From contig NZ_RDBL01000009.1 in NCBI RefSeq assembly GCF_008042035.1, positions 1 through 64,000 on the forward strand: DNA of 64,000 nucleotides, given 5' to 3'. The position numbers were made by a program, and so were the translations under genes. The notes under the pieces are model-generated. The model was given only the letters and a program-made list of their open reading frames with translations, made no database searches and had not been told where the DNA came from. This stretch comes from Streptomyces sp. col6 (GTDB lineage Bacteria > Actinomycetota > Actinomycetes > Streptomycetales > Streptomycetaceae). Numbering within the stretch: the first letter of the stretch is position 1; the number at the start of each line of letters is the position of its first letter. Shown here piece by piece: positions 46,297 to 55,789 of the stretch.

Positions 46297-48546
46297 ATGA
46301 TGAAAGCAACCACGGGGCGCCGGCGCGGCCGGACGCGGGCCACGGCCGCGGCGCTCTGCCTGCTCGCCGGCGCCCTGGGCGCCGCGGCGTCGGCGGGTCC
46401 CCCGGCCGCCGCGCTCACCGCACCCGTCTCGATCACCGCGGACGACCTGTCCACCTGGCAGACCAACGGCATCGTGTGGTCGATGGCCGCGTCGGCGGAC
46501 GGTGTGGTGTACGCGGGCGGCACCTTCTCCACCGTACGGCCGCCCGGTGCCGCGTCCGGGACCTCGGAGGAGCCCGCGGTGAACTTCGCCGCGTTCGACA
46601 CCGCGACCGGGGCACCCACCGACTGCTCCCTGTCGTTCACGCTCTCCTCGGGCACCGCGACCGTACGCTCGCTCGTTCTCTCCCCGGACGGCGAAACCCT
46701 GTACGCGGGCGGCCGGTTCGGGGCGGTGAACGGCGTGGGCGTCAGCAACATCGCGGCGATCGACACCGCCACCTGCACCCCGCGCCAGGACTTCAAGGTC
46801 GCCGTCTCCGCCACCGTGCGGGCGCTCGCGGTCACCGACGACACGGTGTACCTCGGGGGCGACTTCAAGTCGGTGGCCGGGCAGACCCGCAACTACTTCG
46901 CGGCCGTCACCACCGGCGCGACGCTGAAGCCGTGGACGGCGAACGCGGACGAGGTGGGCCGGGCGGTGGAGCTCACGCCCGACGGGCGGCACGTGGTGCT
47001 CGGCGGTGACTTCTTCACAGTGAACGGCACGTCCTCGCACGCGCTCGCGGTGGTGAACACGACCACCGGGGCGCTGGACAGGAGCTACCCGGGTTTCATC
47101 CCGAACACCTCCACGGTGCAGGACCTGACCAGCGACGCCAAGCAGTTCTACACCGCCAACGAGGGCACCGGCGGCGGGGTGTTCGACGGCCGGATCGCCC
47201 TTGATCTCACCACCCTCAACCAGGTCTGGCGCGACACCTGCCTGGGGGCCACCCAGGCCGTTCTCGTGCACAACGGCGTTCTCTACAGCGGCAGTCACGC
47301 ACACGACTGCGCCTCCATGGGCGAGTTCCCCGACCAGCCGCGCAAGCATCTGCTGGCCCAGTCGGTGGACGACCCGAAGCTGCTGCCGTGGTTCCCGGAC
47401 ACCAACGACGGGATCGGGGAGCCGGTCGGCCCGCGCGTGATGGCGCAGACCGACAAGGGCGGCCGCCACTACCTCTGGGTGGGCGGCGAGTTCACCACGG
47501 TCAACAGCAAGGCGCAGCAGGGCCTCACCCGGTTCGCCGACGGCCCCGACACCGGGGCGCCCTGGGTGCCGAATGTCAGTGTGTCCACGGTCGCCCCCGG
47601 CAAGGTGGACGTGAACTGGCAGACGAGCTTCGACACGGACGACGGGACGCTCACGTACCGGATCTACAAGGACGGGGCGAGTACCCCCGTCCACACGACG
47701 ACGGGCTACTCCGTGTTCTGGGACCGTCCGCAGCTGCGGTGGACGGACACCGACGTCGAGCCCGGTGAGACGCACACGTACCGGATCACCGCGAGCGACG
47801 GCACGAACACCAGCGCCAAGTCGCCAGCCGTGAGCGCCACCGTGGCGGACAAGGCCGAGAGCTATCCCGCCAGGGTGCTCTCCGACGGGGCGAGCCTGTA
47901 CTGGCGCTACGACGAGGGCACGTCCACCTTCGCGGCCGACACGGGGGCGGGGCTCGACAACGGCTTCCTGCGCAACACACCCTCCTACCGGCAGACCCCG
48001 GCGGCGGTGTCCGGGCCCTCGACCGCCATCGGGTTCAACGGCTCCACGCAGTACGCGTACAGCAACCGGGGCCGGTCCGACACCACGAGGTTCTCCGTGG
48101 AGACCTGGATCAGGACGACGACGACCAAGGGAGGGAAGATCATCGGCTTCGGCAGCAACACCATGGAGCTGAGCGGCAAGTACGACAAGCATGTGTACAT
48201 GCTCAACAACGGCCGTCTGACGTTCGGCACCTCCAACAACGGCGGCCAGACCGTCAGCACCACCGGGGCGTACAACGACGGTGCCTGGCACCATGTCGTC
48301 GCCACCCAGGGGTCCGGGGGCATGGCCCTGTACGTGGACGGGCAACTGCGCGCGGTGAACCCGCTCTACACCAAGAACCAGAGCTACACCGGCTACTGGC
48401 GGGTGGGCGGGGACAACCTCGCGTCCTGGCCGAACCGTCCGACGAGCAACTTCTTCGCCGGCCAGATCGACGAGACCGCCGTGTACCCGACCGCGCTGAC
48501 CGCCGCCCAGGTCAGTGCCCACTACGCGCTGAGGAACAGCGGATGA
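46297..48546 (+). CDS. Secreted Fn3/LamG-domain protein in EPS cluster
   Basis: 749 aa (start at 46297 or one codon later). Signal peptide ends around residue 42 (AAASAGPPAAA). Residues about 45-430 are repeats of the type VYAGGTFSTV, LYAGGRFGAVNGV, VYLGGDFKSV, VVLGGDFFTVNG, VGGEFTTVNS, i.e. a beta-propeller-like array. Then a fibronectin III domain (about 430-520) and a LamG/concanavalin-type jelly-roll (about 535-745). No catalytic motif recognised. Probably a carbohydrate-binding surface protein working with the polysaccharide. It ends in an ATGA overlap with the next lipoprotein gene. Confidence 0.85.
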   Translation: MMKATTGRRRGRTRATAAALCLLAGALGAAASAGPPAAALTAPVSITADDLSTWQTNGIVWSMAASADGVVYAGGTFSTVRPPGAASGTSEEPAVNFAAFDTATGAPTDCSLSFTLSSGTATVRSLVLSPDGETLYAGGRFGAVNGVGVSNIAAIDTATCTPRQDFKVAVSATVRALAVTDDTVYLGGDFKSVAGQTRNYFAAVTTGATLKPWTANADEVGRAVELTPDGRHVVLGGDFFTVNGTSSHALAVVNTTTGALDRSYPGFIPNTSTVQDLTSDAKQFYTANEGTGGGVFDGRIALDLTTLNQVWRDTCLGATQAVLVHNGVLYSGSHAHDCASMGEFPDQPRKHLLAQSVDDPKLLPWFPDTNDGIGEPVGPRVMAQTDKGGRHYLWVGGEFTTVNSKAQQGLTRFADGPDTGAPWVPNVSVSTVAPGKVDVNWQTSFDTDDGTLTYRIYKDGASTPVHTTTGYSVFWDRPQLRWTDTDVEPGETHTYRITASDGTNTSAKSPAVSATVADKAESYPARVLSDGASLYWRYDEGTSTFAADTGAGLDNGFLRNTPSYRQTPAAVSGPSTAIGFNGSTQYAYSNRGRSDTTRFSVETWIRTTTTKGGKIIGFGSNTMELSGKYDKHVYMLNNGRLTFGTSNNGGQTVSTTGAYNDGAWHHVVATQGSGGMALYVDGQLRAVNPLYTKNQSYTGYWRVGGDNLASWPNRPTSNFFAGQIDETAVYPTALTAAQVSAHYALRNSG

Positions 48547-49253
48547 GGAACGCTTTCCTGGCCGGCGCCGCCGTCGTTCTCGCGACGGCGGCGCTGGCCG
48601 CCTGCGGCTCGGCCCCGGAGGGCGGGGACGGGCCGCAGGCGGCCGGCCCCGCGGCTGCCGGCAGCGCGGTCCCTTCCGGGCCCGCGGCCGGGGCGGAGGC
48701 GGACCCCCGGGGCTCCGCGCCCGCCGGTCCGCACGCCGCCCGAAGCAGCGAGCCGCCCAAGATCCCCGCCGACCGGCTGAAGCCCGCCACGGGCACGTTC
48801 AGCAAGAAGCAGAAGGAGTATCTGACCGACCGGGTGCCCGTGGGCATGGACCCGGCGGCGGTGCTCCAGACGGGGCAGGAGACCTGCGACCGGCTGACCT
48901 ATCTCGTCAAGGTCGACCGGGACACGGCGGTCGGTGCCGTGGTGGCCGGTGAGATCACAGGTGCCGGGCCCGCCGTCGCCCATCTGTGCACCCGGCACAA
49001 GGACGTGGTGGAGCGCGCCTCGCACGGGTACGCCGACGGTGTGCACCGGGGCAAGGCGCTGCGGCCCGGTCACTACCGGGACGTCTCCCCCACCCCGAAC
49101 TGCGTCTGGGAGGTGACCGGGCCCGGCGGCAAGGTTCTGGCCTCGGGCTCCTCCGGCGACGGGAAGCGGACCGCGCTCACGATTCCGGAGGCGGCCGTCG
49201 CCTTCACCTCCACAGGCTGCTACGCCTGGCTGCCCGAAGGGGACAACGGATGA
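48543..49253 (+). CDS. Lipoprotein of unknown function
   Basis: 236 aa. Lipoprotein signal with lipobox ALAAC (Cys21), a Gly/Ala/Pro-rich linker (about 25-70), and a soluble domain containing three further Cys and the segment LRPGHYRDVSPTPNCVWEVTGPGGKVLASG. That segment resembles cell-surface domains repeated in other Streptomyces lipoproteins. No known enzyme motif. Coupled both upstream (ATGA with the LamG gene) and downstream (ATGA with the GT2 gene), so it belongs to the EPS operon. Confidence 0.82.
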   Translation: MRNAFLAGAAVVLATAALAACGSAPEGGDGPQAAGPAAAGSAVPSGPAAGAEADPRGSAPAGPHAARSSEPPKIPADRLKPATGTFSKKQKEYLTDRVPVGMDPAAVLQTGQETCDRLTYLVKVDRDTAVGAVVAGEITGAGPAVAHLCTRHKDVVERASHGYADGVHRGKALRPGHYRDVSPTPNCVWEVTGPGGKVLASGSSGDGKRTALTIPEAAVAFTSTGCYAWLPEGDNG

Positions 49254-50077
49254 GGAAACTGCCGATAGCCGTGGCCATCCCCACGAAGAACGAAGGGCTC
49301 AACATCGCGGAAGCCGTCCGGTCGGTCATCGACCACTTCGAGGCGGTCGTCGTCGTCGACTCGCACAGCTCCGACGAGACGGCGAAGATCGCCGAGGAGT
49401 ACGGCGCCGAGGTCGTCCCGTACACCTGGGACGGCGGGCACCCGCGCAAGAAGCAGTGGTGCCTGGACCACGTCCGCACCGATCTGGACTGGATTCTGCT
49501 GCTCGACGGGGACGAGCGGCTGAGCCCCGGGCTGCTGGGCGAGCTGCGACAGATCTTCGCCGATCCGCAGGCGCCGAAGCCCGCGGCGTACGACATCCCG
49601 CTCGGTTACTGGTTCTCCGGGAAGCGGCTGCGGCACGGCTACACCATCCGCAAACGTTCCCTGACCGACCGCACCCGCTGCCACTACCCGGAGGTGGGCG
49701 ACCTGGACGCCCCGGGTATCGGCGAGGTGGAGGGGCACTACCAGCCGGTCGCACCGAGCACGGCGGCACTGCGCCACCCCATCGAGCACCAGGACCTGGA
49801 CCCGGTGTCCGCCTGGTTCGAGCGGCACAACCGGTACGCGGACTGGGAGGCGTGGCTGAACCACCACCCGGAGGTCAAGGAGCAGGTGCGCCGGGCCAAG
49901 TCGCGGCAGGGGCAGCTGTTCCACAAGGCGCCGTTCAAACCGCTGGTGTCGTTCCTCTACATGTACGTCTACCGGCGGGGCTTCCTCGACGGGCGCGCCG
50001 GTTTCGACTTCGCCCTGGCGATGAGCTTCTACCGGTGGCAGATCGCCCTCAAGTCGCGCGAGAAACCGGCTGCTTGA
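49250..50077 (+). CDS. Family 2 glycosyltransferase (WaaE/KdtX-like)
   Basis: 275 aa from ATG 49250, overlapping the lipoprotein stop. N-terminal GT-A fold: AVAIPTKNEGLNI, VVVVDSHSSDET and the metal-binding LLLDGDERLSP. The C-terminal helical part (SAWFERHNRYADWEAW) matches the WaaE/KdtX subgroup, which adds glucose-type residues to a core sugar. A hydrophobic stretch near the end suggests membrane attachment. Its 3' end overlaps the convergent GT4 gene by 29 bp. Confidence 0.9.
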   Translation: MRKLPIAVAIPTKNEGLNIAEAVRSVIDHFEAVVVVDSHSSDETAKIAEEYGAEVVPYTWDGGHPRKKQWCLDHVRTDLDWILLLDGDERLSPGLLGELRQIFADPQAPKPAAYDIPLGYWFSGKRLRHGYTIRKRSLTDRTRCHYPEVGDLDAPGIGEVEGHYQPVAPSTAALRHPIEHQDLDPVSAWFERHNRYADWEAWLNHHPEVKEQVRRAKSRQGQLFHKAPFKPLVSFLYMYVYRRGFLDGRAGFDFALAMSFYRWQIALKSREKPAA

Positions 50078-51239
50078 GACCGTCACTCCTCCGGCGGACC
50101 ACGTCCTCGTAGGTCTGCCGGAGGGTGCGGGTGACGACCTCGATGGTGAAGTGCTGGTTCACCAGTTCCCAGGCGGCCTTCCCCGCCTGCGCGTTGGCGT
50201 CCGGCTCCAGCAGTTCCAGGACGGCCCGCGCGACCTTGTCCGCGTTGGCCGCGTCCTCGCCGACCCGGCTGTCGATGACGCGGCCCGCCCCGGCGCGTGC
50301 CACATCGGGCCCGAGGCCGCAGGTGCGGGTGATGACGGCCGGGGTACCGACGGACATCGCTTCGAGGACCGAGACGCCCAGGGGTTCCTCGATCGACGGC
50401 AGGACGTACACATCGGCCTCGCGCCCGGCCGCCAGCACCTCCTCGTGCCCGAGCGGCCCGACGTGGTCGAGCGAGGCCGTCACGCCGAGGGCGCGGGCCA
50501 GTTCGAGGGTGCCGGGCAGCGCGCCGGTGTCGGGTCCCGCGAGCACGAACCGGGCGTCGGGGTGTTCGGCCAGGACGGCGGGCATCGCGGCCACGAAGTC
50601 CTCCGGGCGCTTGCGCGCCTGGATGCGGGCGAGGAACAGCACGGTCGGCGGGCGGCCGGGCTCACGGGCGGGCTTGAACGGCTGCGGCCGCACGCCGTTG
50701 ACCAGGCGCACGGTCCGGGTGAGGGGCACGGGGGCGGCGACGGCGTTGACGTCGACGCGCTCGGCCTCGGTGAGGTGGAGCACCGCGTCGGCGCCGCGCA
50801 GCACCCTGCGTACACCCAGCAGGTCGGTCAGCTGGGCGACCCGTTTCTCGGTCGGGTCGACCATGCCGTGGGTCTGCACGACCAGAGGCGTGCCGGAGGC
50901 CAGGGCGAGCAGGGCGGCGGGCAGGGTGACCAGGTCGCGCATCAGATGGACGTGGACGAGGTCGGCGCCGCGCATCATCCGGCGCGCGGTCCTGAGCAGG
51001 GCGCCGGAGGTGATCCCGCTGACCTCGAACATGGGCAGCAGGTGGCGGGCCTGGAAGAGGTGGACGGGCACGCCCTCCACCTCGCGCGGCAGCGGGCCGT
51101 CGAAGCCGTCGCCGAGCGCCATGATCCTGGCGTCGTCGCCCCCGGCGCGCTGGACCTTGGAGAGGTTCAGGGCCACCCGGGTCGGACCGCCGAAGGCATG
51201 GTCCGGAGTGTGCAGCGTGACGATGTGCAGGATCTTCAC
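50049..51239 (-). CDS. Family 4 glycosyltransferase
   Basis: 396 aa. GT-B fold with the N-terminal HIVTLHTPDHAFGGPTRVALNLS and C-terminal FVLAGPDTGALPGTLE, HVGPLGHEEVLAAGREADVYVLPSIEEPLGVSVLEAMSVGTPAVIT, the donor-binding E-x7-E region of GT4. It transfers a nucleotide-activated sugar onto the lipid-linked repeat unit on the cytoplasmic side. It is convergent with the GT2 gene and divergent from wzy. Confidence 0.92.
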   Translation of the reverse strand: MKILHIVTLHTPDHAFGGPTRVALNLSKVQRAGGDDARIMALGDGFDGPLPREVEGVPVHLFQARHLLPMFEVSGITSGALLRTARRMMRGADLVHVHLMRDLVTLPAALLALASGTPLVVQTHGMVDPTEKRVAQLTDLLGVRRVLRGADAVLHLTEAERVDVNAVAAPVPLTRTVRLVNGVRPQPFKPAREPGRPPTVLFLARIQARKRPEDFVAAMPAVLAEHPDARFVLAGPDTGALPGTLELARALGVTASLDHVGPLGHEEVLAAGREADVYVLPSIEEPLGVSVLEAMSVGTPAVITRTCGLGPDVARAGAGRVIDSRVGEDAANADKVARAVLELLEPDANAQAGKAAWELVNQHFTIEVVTRTLRQTYEDVVRRRSDGLKQPVSRAT

Positions 51240-51352
51240 CAGGGTCCCCCTCGCCCTCGTCCGGCTCTGCCCAGACTAGTCGTCACATCTCCTCACGTGT
51301 GGTGATTCGTTAATGTGTGGCTACACAACCGTGCTTTACGGAAGGGGAGTTG
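51240..51352. promoter_or_regulatory. Divergent promoter region, GT4/polymerase
   Basis: A 113-bp gap between two divergent EPS genes with an AT-rich patch (GATTCGTTAATGTG). It holds CGTGTGG and TGTGTGG in direct orientation 13 bp apart (about 51295-51317), possibly a shared regulator site. Confidence 0.45.
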
Positions 51353-52846
51353 ATGGCGTCCGTGCATGAGAGCGCGCCGGCCGCACCCCCTCGGGCGCCG
51401 GGCGAGGCCCCCGCCGCGCCGCTGTCCTGGGCGATGCTGTCCCGGGCGCTGGCCGTGCCGCTCATCCTCGGCCTGGTGTGCTTCCTGCCCGCACTGATCG
51501 CCGCCCAGCCCGGCACCGGGGTGCGGGACACGGGGTACTGGTTGCAGCTCGTCCTGACCTGTTACTCGGGGGCGCGGCTGGCGACGATGATCCTGTCCAC
51601 GCGGCGGCGGCTGCTGCAGGGCGTCTTCTGGATGTTCGTGTACATCGCGATGGGGGTGGCGCCGTTCGCCCAGGCGGTCATCGGGCAGACGCCGACGCCG
51701 GTGGTGGGCCCGCGCGCGGACCTGGTGACGGCGGTCGCGCTGGTGCTGGTGGGGTGCGCGGCCTTCGACCTGGGGGCGCTGCTGGCGTCGCGGCGCCCGC
51801 TGCGCCGTCGCCGCACGGCGCGCGGCGACGGCCGGGGCGCCACCGCGCACCCGTTGCGGCTGCGGCTGCTGGTGCTGGTGGCCCTCGCGGCGAGCGGGTA
51901 CTACGTGCTGAAGCTGGGCGGGCCCGCGGTCTTCTTCTCCAGCCGGCAGGAGATCAGCGCCTCGGTGGCCGAGAGCGGGGTGGCGTCGGGCGAGTCCAAT
52001 GTGGGCTCGGCGTTCCTGAAGGGCTTCGGCACGGTGCCGGCGCTGCTGGCGCTGCTGTTCTACACGCGCAGGCTGGTCACCTCGCGCCGTTCCCGGCGCT
52101 CCCCCTCCACCGTCCTGGTCTGGTGCACCCTCGCCGTCGTCAACCTGATTGTGAACAACCCTGTCTCCAACGCCCGTTACTGGTTCCTCACGGTGCTGGT
52201 CTCCCTGCTGTTCACGGCGTTCCCGCGCAGTGCGGCGATGTACCGGTCGGTGCTGGCGCTCGGGGTGATCGGGGCGCTGGTGCTGTTCCCGTACGCGGAC
52301 CGGTTCCGCTACGACGACGAGGGGTACCGGCCGGTCCAGTCGTCGTCGGTGTTCGAGCCGCTGGCCACCAAGGACTACGACCAGACGGTGATGTTCGCCA
52401 ACACCATCTCCTGGGTCGATACCCGTGGCCACACCTATGGGCGGCAACTCGCGGGCTCCGCCTTCTTCTTCGTGCCGCGGGCGGCGTGGAGCGGGAAGCC
52501 GGAGGACACCGGGGTGCGCGTCGGGCAGTGGATGGGGATGAACATGACCAACCTCTCCGCGCCGCTGTGGACGGAGCTGTGGGTGGACTTCGGGGCGGCC
52601 GGAGTGATCGGCGGTCTGGCGCTGACGGGGTACGGGGCCGCCCGCGCCGACCGGCGCTATGTGCGGGCGGTCTCGCGGGACGGGCCGGGGCCGGGCAGCG
52701 TGCCGGCGATCGCGGTGCCGCTGATCGCCGGGTACACCTTCATCCTGCTGCGCGGCCCGTTGTTGCAGGCCGCCGGAAAACTGGCGATCGCGGTCCTGTG
52801 CCTGGCCCTGGTGACCAGCTTCAGGTCCGGGCGGCGTCCGCGCTGA
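51353..52846 (+). CDS. Polysaccharide polymerase (Wzy-like, O-antigen ligase/polymerase family)
   Basis: 497 aa from ATG 51353, with the RBS AAGGGGAG. About ten membrane segments. A large extracytoplasmic loop in the second half (about residues 330-420, DRFRYDDEGYRPVQSSS...FVPRAAWSGKPEDTGVRVGQWMG) is the usual place of the catalytic region. Sequence conservation in Wzy is poor, and assignment rests on topology and neighbours (Wzx, Wzz, GTs). Its end overlaps the convergent flippase gene by 26 bp. Confidence 0.85.
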   Translation: MASVHESAPAAPPRAPGEAPAAPLSWAMLSRALAVPLILGLVCFLPALIAAQPGTGVRDTGYWLQLVLTCYSGARLATMILSTRRRLLQGVFWMFVYIAMGVAPFAQAVIGQTPTPVVGPRADLVTAVALVLVGCAAFDLGALLASRRPLRRRRTARGDGRGATAHPLRLRLLVLVALAASGYYVLKLGGPAVFFSSRQEISASVAESGVASGESNVGSAFLKGFGTVPALLALLFYTRRLVTSRRSRRSPSTVLVWCTLAVVNLIVNNPVSNARYWFLTVLVSLLFTAFPRSAAMYRSVLALGVIGALVLFPYADRFRYDDEGYRPVQSSSVFEPLATKDYDQTVMFANTISWVDTRGHTYGRQLAGSAFFFVPRAAWSGKPEDTGVRVGQWMGMNMTNLSAPLWTELWVDFGAAGVIGGLALTGYGAARADRRYVRAVSRDGPGPGSVPAIAVPLIAGYTFILLRGPLLQAAGKLAIAVLCLALVTSFRSGRRPR

Positions 52847-54059
52847 CCGGCGCACCGGTCCGCGCACCCTCCCGGGACAGCCGGACCACGCGGGTCCAGG
52901 TGGCGACCGCCTTGCAGACGGAGCCCAGGCACAGGCCCCAGGCAGCCCCCGTCACCCCGCCGAGCGCATAACCGCCGCCGAGGAGGACGACCGCGGCGAG
53001 CGAGAAGACCACCTGGATGGAGAGCGTGGTGCGCGGGTCGAGGAGCCGGAGCGCCAGCAGCCCGCAGGTGCCCGCCGCCATCGCCGCGTACTGGCTGCCG
53101 GTGGCCGGGAGCAGCGCCGCCGCCGTCGGCCAGGTGGCGCCGAGCAGATGACGGCCCACGGAGCCGGGCAGCAGGGCGAGGACGGTGGCCCAGGAGGCGG
53201 CCGTCAGGGCCAGGACGGCGGCCAGCGCGGCGGTGGCCCGCACCCGGAGCCGGTCGTCGGCGAGCCGTCCCAGGAGCGGGGGGCCGAAGCCGGTAGCGGA
53301 GGTGAACAGCACGTTGAGCGGGCCGAAGAGGGTGGTGGCGCCGCGCAGGGCGCCGACGACGAGCGGGTTGCCGACGGCGCCGAGGCCGAGCACGGAGAGC
53401 TGCGAGGTGGCGTTGCCGACGCCGAACTCGACGACGAAGCGCCGGCCGAGGTGCCCCTTGGCGAGCATCGGCTTCAGCAGCACCGGGGCGCCCGTGGTCC
53501 TGCGGTGCAGGGCGGCGGCCGACAGCAGCAGCGCGGGCAGCGCGGAGAGCCCCCAGACAGCGACCAGCCGGGCGGCCGGTGCCCCGTGCGGCTGTACGGC
53601 CAGCGCGCCGGTGACGCAGACCAGCCGGAGAGTGTCCGCGGCCAGGGCAAGGTGCTGGGCGTGCAGCGTGGCGAAGGCGTACCGGGCGATGTCCTGTCCG
53701 AGCACCACCGGCAGTACCAGACCCAGTGCCATCAGGGCCCGCGCCGTGGAGCCGGGCAGCAGGGCGCAGACGGCGGCGAGCAGGCCGCCGAGCGCGGTGG
53801 CGGCGAGCAGGGTGAAGCACGCGGCGGACCGGCACGCGCCGCGGGTGTCCTCGCCGGCACCCCGGCGCAGGACGAGCGGCTGGCCGGTGTAGGCGCCCGA
53901 GACACCGAGCAGCACGGTGAAGACGAGGTAGACGGCGGAGAAGCGGGCGAAGCCGGAGACGGTGGAGAGCCGGGCTGCGGCCACCAGGACCAGGATGTTG
54001 GTGAGGGCGGCCACCCCCTGGTCCGCGACCGAGCAGGCAATCGCGGTGCGGGCCCTCAC
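52821..54059 (-). CDS. Polysaccharide flippase (Wzx/MurJ-like MOP family)
   Basis: 412 aa from GTG 54059, overlapping the stop of the chain-length gene (GTGA, 54056-54059). About twelve membrane helices with the PST/Wzx pattern (LTNILVLVAAARLSTVSGFARFSAVYLVFTVLLG at the start). It would carry undecaprenyl-linked repeat units across the membrane for Wzy. Length is slightly short for the family but topology is complete. Confidence 0.88.
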   Translation of the reverse strand: MRARTAIACSVADQGVAALTNILVLVAAARLSTVSGFARFSAVYLVFTVLLGVSGAYTGQPLVLRRGAGEDTRGACRSAACFTLLAATALGGLLAAVCALLPGSTARALMALGLVLPVVLGQDIARYAFATLHAQHLALAADTLRLVCVTGALAVQPHGAPAARLVAVWGLSALPALLLSAAALHRRTTGAPVLLKPMLAKGHLGRRFVVEFGVGNATSQLSVLGLGAVGNPLVVGALRGATTLFGPLNVLFTSATGFGPPLLGRLADDRLRVRATAALAAVLALTAASWATVLALLPGSVGRHLLGATWPTAAALLPATGSQYAAMAAGTCGLLALRLLDPRTTLSIQVVFSLAAVVLLGGGYALGGVTGAAWGLCLGSVCKAVATWTRVVRLSREGARTGAPVSADAART

Positions 54060-55789
54060 CTGTGTCCGGCCGCGCTGCTGTGACCACCGCGTCCTGGGCC
54101 GCCGTCCAGGGTGCGCAGGCCGAGCGTCTCGGCGGGGTCGCCGGTGCGGGCGGCCGCGTCCGGGTCGCCGTACCCGCTCCGCTCGGCCGGGTTCTGCGCG
54201 GCCCGGCCCCGGTCCCTCGCGCGGGTCGCGGCGGCCTTCCGGTGGGCCCGCTGTTCCAGCCGGCCGTATCCGGGGTGCAGCAGGGTGCCGAGGACCGAGC
54301 CGCCCGCCGCGCCGATGATCTCGCGGATGCGTTCGAGGTCGCTGCGGTGCACCTCGCGCGGCCGGCAGACGATGACGACGCCTTCGACGCGGTCGACGAG
54401 GGCGACCGCGTCTGCGTACGAGAGGACGGGCGGGGCGAGCACGATGACGACCGCCCCGGGTCTGCCGCCCTCGGCGAGGATGCGGCTGACGGGGGTGGAG
54501 GTCAGGGCGCGCGGCACGTTGTCGGTGCGGCGGCCGGCGACCAGCGTGAAGGCGCCCGAGCCGGGCACGTCCACGTTGCCCAGGCTGTCGGCGGGCCAGT
54601 TGCGGCCCTCGTTGCCGGTCGCCCAGCGGGGCCCGCGCTTGGGTGCGGCGGCGCCGAGGTCGCCGGCCAGGGACGGGGTCCGCAGATCGGCCTCGACGAG
54701 CAGGACGTCCCGGCCCATCTCGGCGAAGGCGGCGGCGAGGTTGGCGGCGGCGGCCCGTGCCATGTCGTTGTCGCCCCGGGGCGCGGTGACCAGCAGGCGG
54801 CGGCGTTCGGCGAAGGACGGGTCGTAGGCGAGCCGGAAGGCGACCGCCCGGTACTCCTCGGCGAGCCGGCTGCCGGGGCGGCCGATCGCGAGCAGGGTGC
54901 GGGCCCCCGCGCGCTCCCTGGGCAGGGTGCCGAGCAGCGGGGCACCGAGGGAGCGTACGAGTTCCCGGGTGGAGCGGACGGCCGGGTCGAAGACGAGCCG
55001 GACCCAGGACATGAGCAGGCCGAGAGCGAGTCCGACGACCCCACCGAGCCCGAGCAGCAGCGGCAGCCCCGCCCCGGTGGGGTGGTGCGGGGCGACGGGC
55101 TTCTTGTTGAGGTAGCCGGGTGTGGTGTCCAGGGCGCGGAGTTCGGAGATCTTCTGGTTGAGCGTGGAGATGGCGACGATGAGGTTGGCCCGTGCGCTCG
55201 TGACGTCGTCGCCGCCGGTGCCGGTCTCCTGCTCGGCGAGGCGGTCGCGCTGTTCGGTGAGCGGTTTGAGCTGGGCGCGGTAGCCGTCGACCATGTTGTC
55301 GATGCTGTCCTCGGTGCGCTCGCGGCGTATCTCCAGGTAGGCCTCGGCGAGCGCCTGGGCCCTGGCCCTGGCCTGCTCCGGGGTGCGGCCGGTGTAGGAG
55401 AACTTGAGGACGAGGGTGTTGGGCGGGTTGGTGACCTGGAGCCCGGAGAGCAGGGCGCCGACCTCCACGGTGTCGCCCTTCTTGGCGAGGGTGCCGGCCG
55501 CGATGGTGCCCACGGCGTCGCTGACGGCGGTCTGGCGCTCGGAGCCGATGTTGATGCCCTTGTCGGCGGAGGCGCCGGCGGCGAAGGGGTCGGAGGTGGC
55601 GGAGCGCACGGACACCTCGCCGGTGGCGGCGTAGGTGTCCTCGCCGCTCAGGGCGAGCCATCCGCTGCCCAGCAGGCCGACGAGGACCCCGGTGACGAGG
55701 AGGGTCCGGTAGCGCAGGAGCTGGCGGAACTGGTCCCTGAGCAGGGCGGGTTCGTCCTGCTCGTCCAGCGCGCGGATCGCTTCGCTCAT
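54056..55789 (-). CDS. Wzz/BY-kinase-like chain-length determinant with degenerate ATPase site
   Basis: 577 aa from ATG 55789. Wzz domain with two membrane helices (about 30-48 and 240-262) enclosing a coiled-coil-rich loop (about 135-225). The C-terminal domain (about 300-505) aligns by eye to bacterial tyrosine kinases, but Walker A reads TAPRGDNDMARAA (335-347), lacking GKST. Walker A' is kept (LLVEADLRTP, Asp368). The Walker B position reads VIVLAPPVL (Leu451 where Asp is expected), and the tail has few tyrosines. It is probably a pseudokinase that sets chain length without autophosphorylation. Coupled to the flippase and the GT4 gene. Confidence 0.9.
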   Translation of the reverse strand: MSEAIRALDEQDEPALLRDQFRQLLRYRTLLVTGVLVGLLGSGWLALSGEDTYAATGEVSVRSATSDPFAAGASADKGINIGSERQTAVSDAVGTIAAGTLAKKGDTVEVGALLSGLQVTNPPNTLVLKFSYTGRTPEQARARAQALAEAYLEIRRERTEDSIDNMVDGYRAQLKPLTEQRDRLAEQETGTGGDDVTSARANLIVAISTLNQKISELRALDTTPGYLNKKPVAPHHPTGAGLPLLLGLGGVVGLALGLLMSWVRLVFDPAVRSTRELVRSLGAPLLGTLPRERAGARTLLAIGRPGSRLAEEYRAVAFRLAYDPSFAERRRLLVTAPRGDNDMARAAAANLAAAFAEMGRDVLLVEADLRTPSLAGDLGAAAPKRGPRWATGNEGRNWPADSLGNVDVPGSGAFTLVAGRRTDNVPRALTSTPVSRILAEGGRPGAVVIVLAPPVLSYADAVALVDRVEGVVIVCRPREVHRSDLERIREIIGAAGGSVLGTLLHPGYGRLEQRAHRKAAATRARDRGRAAQNPAERSGYGDPDAAARTGDPAETLGLRTLDGGPGRGGHSSAAGHR

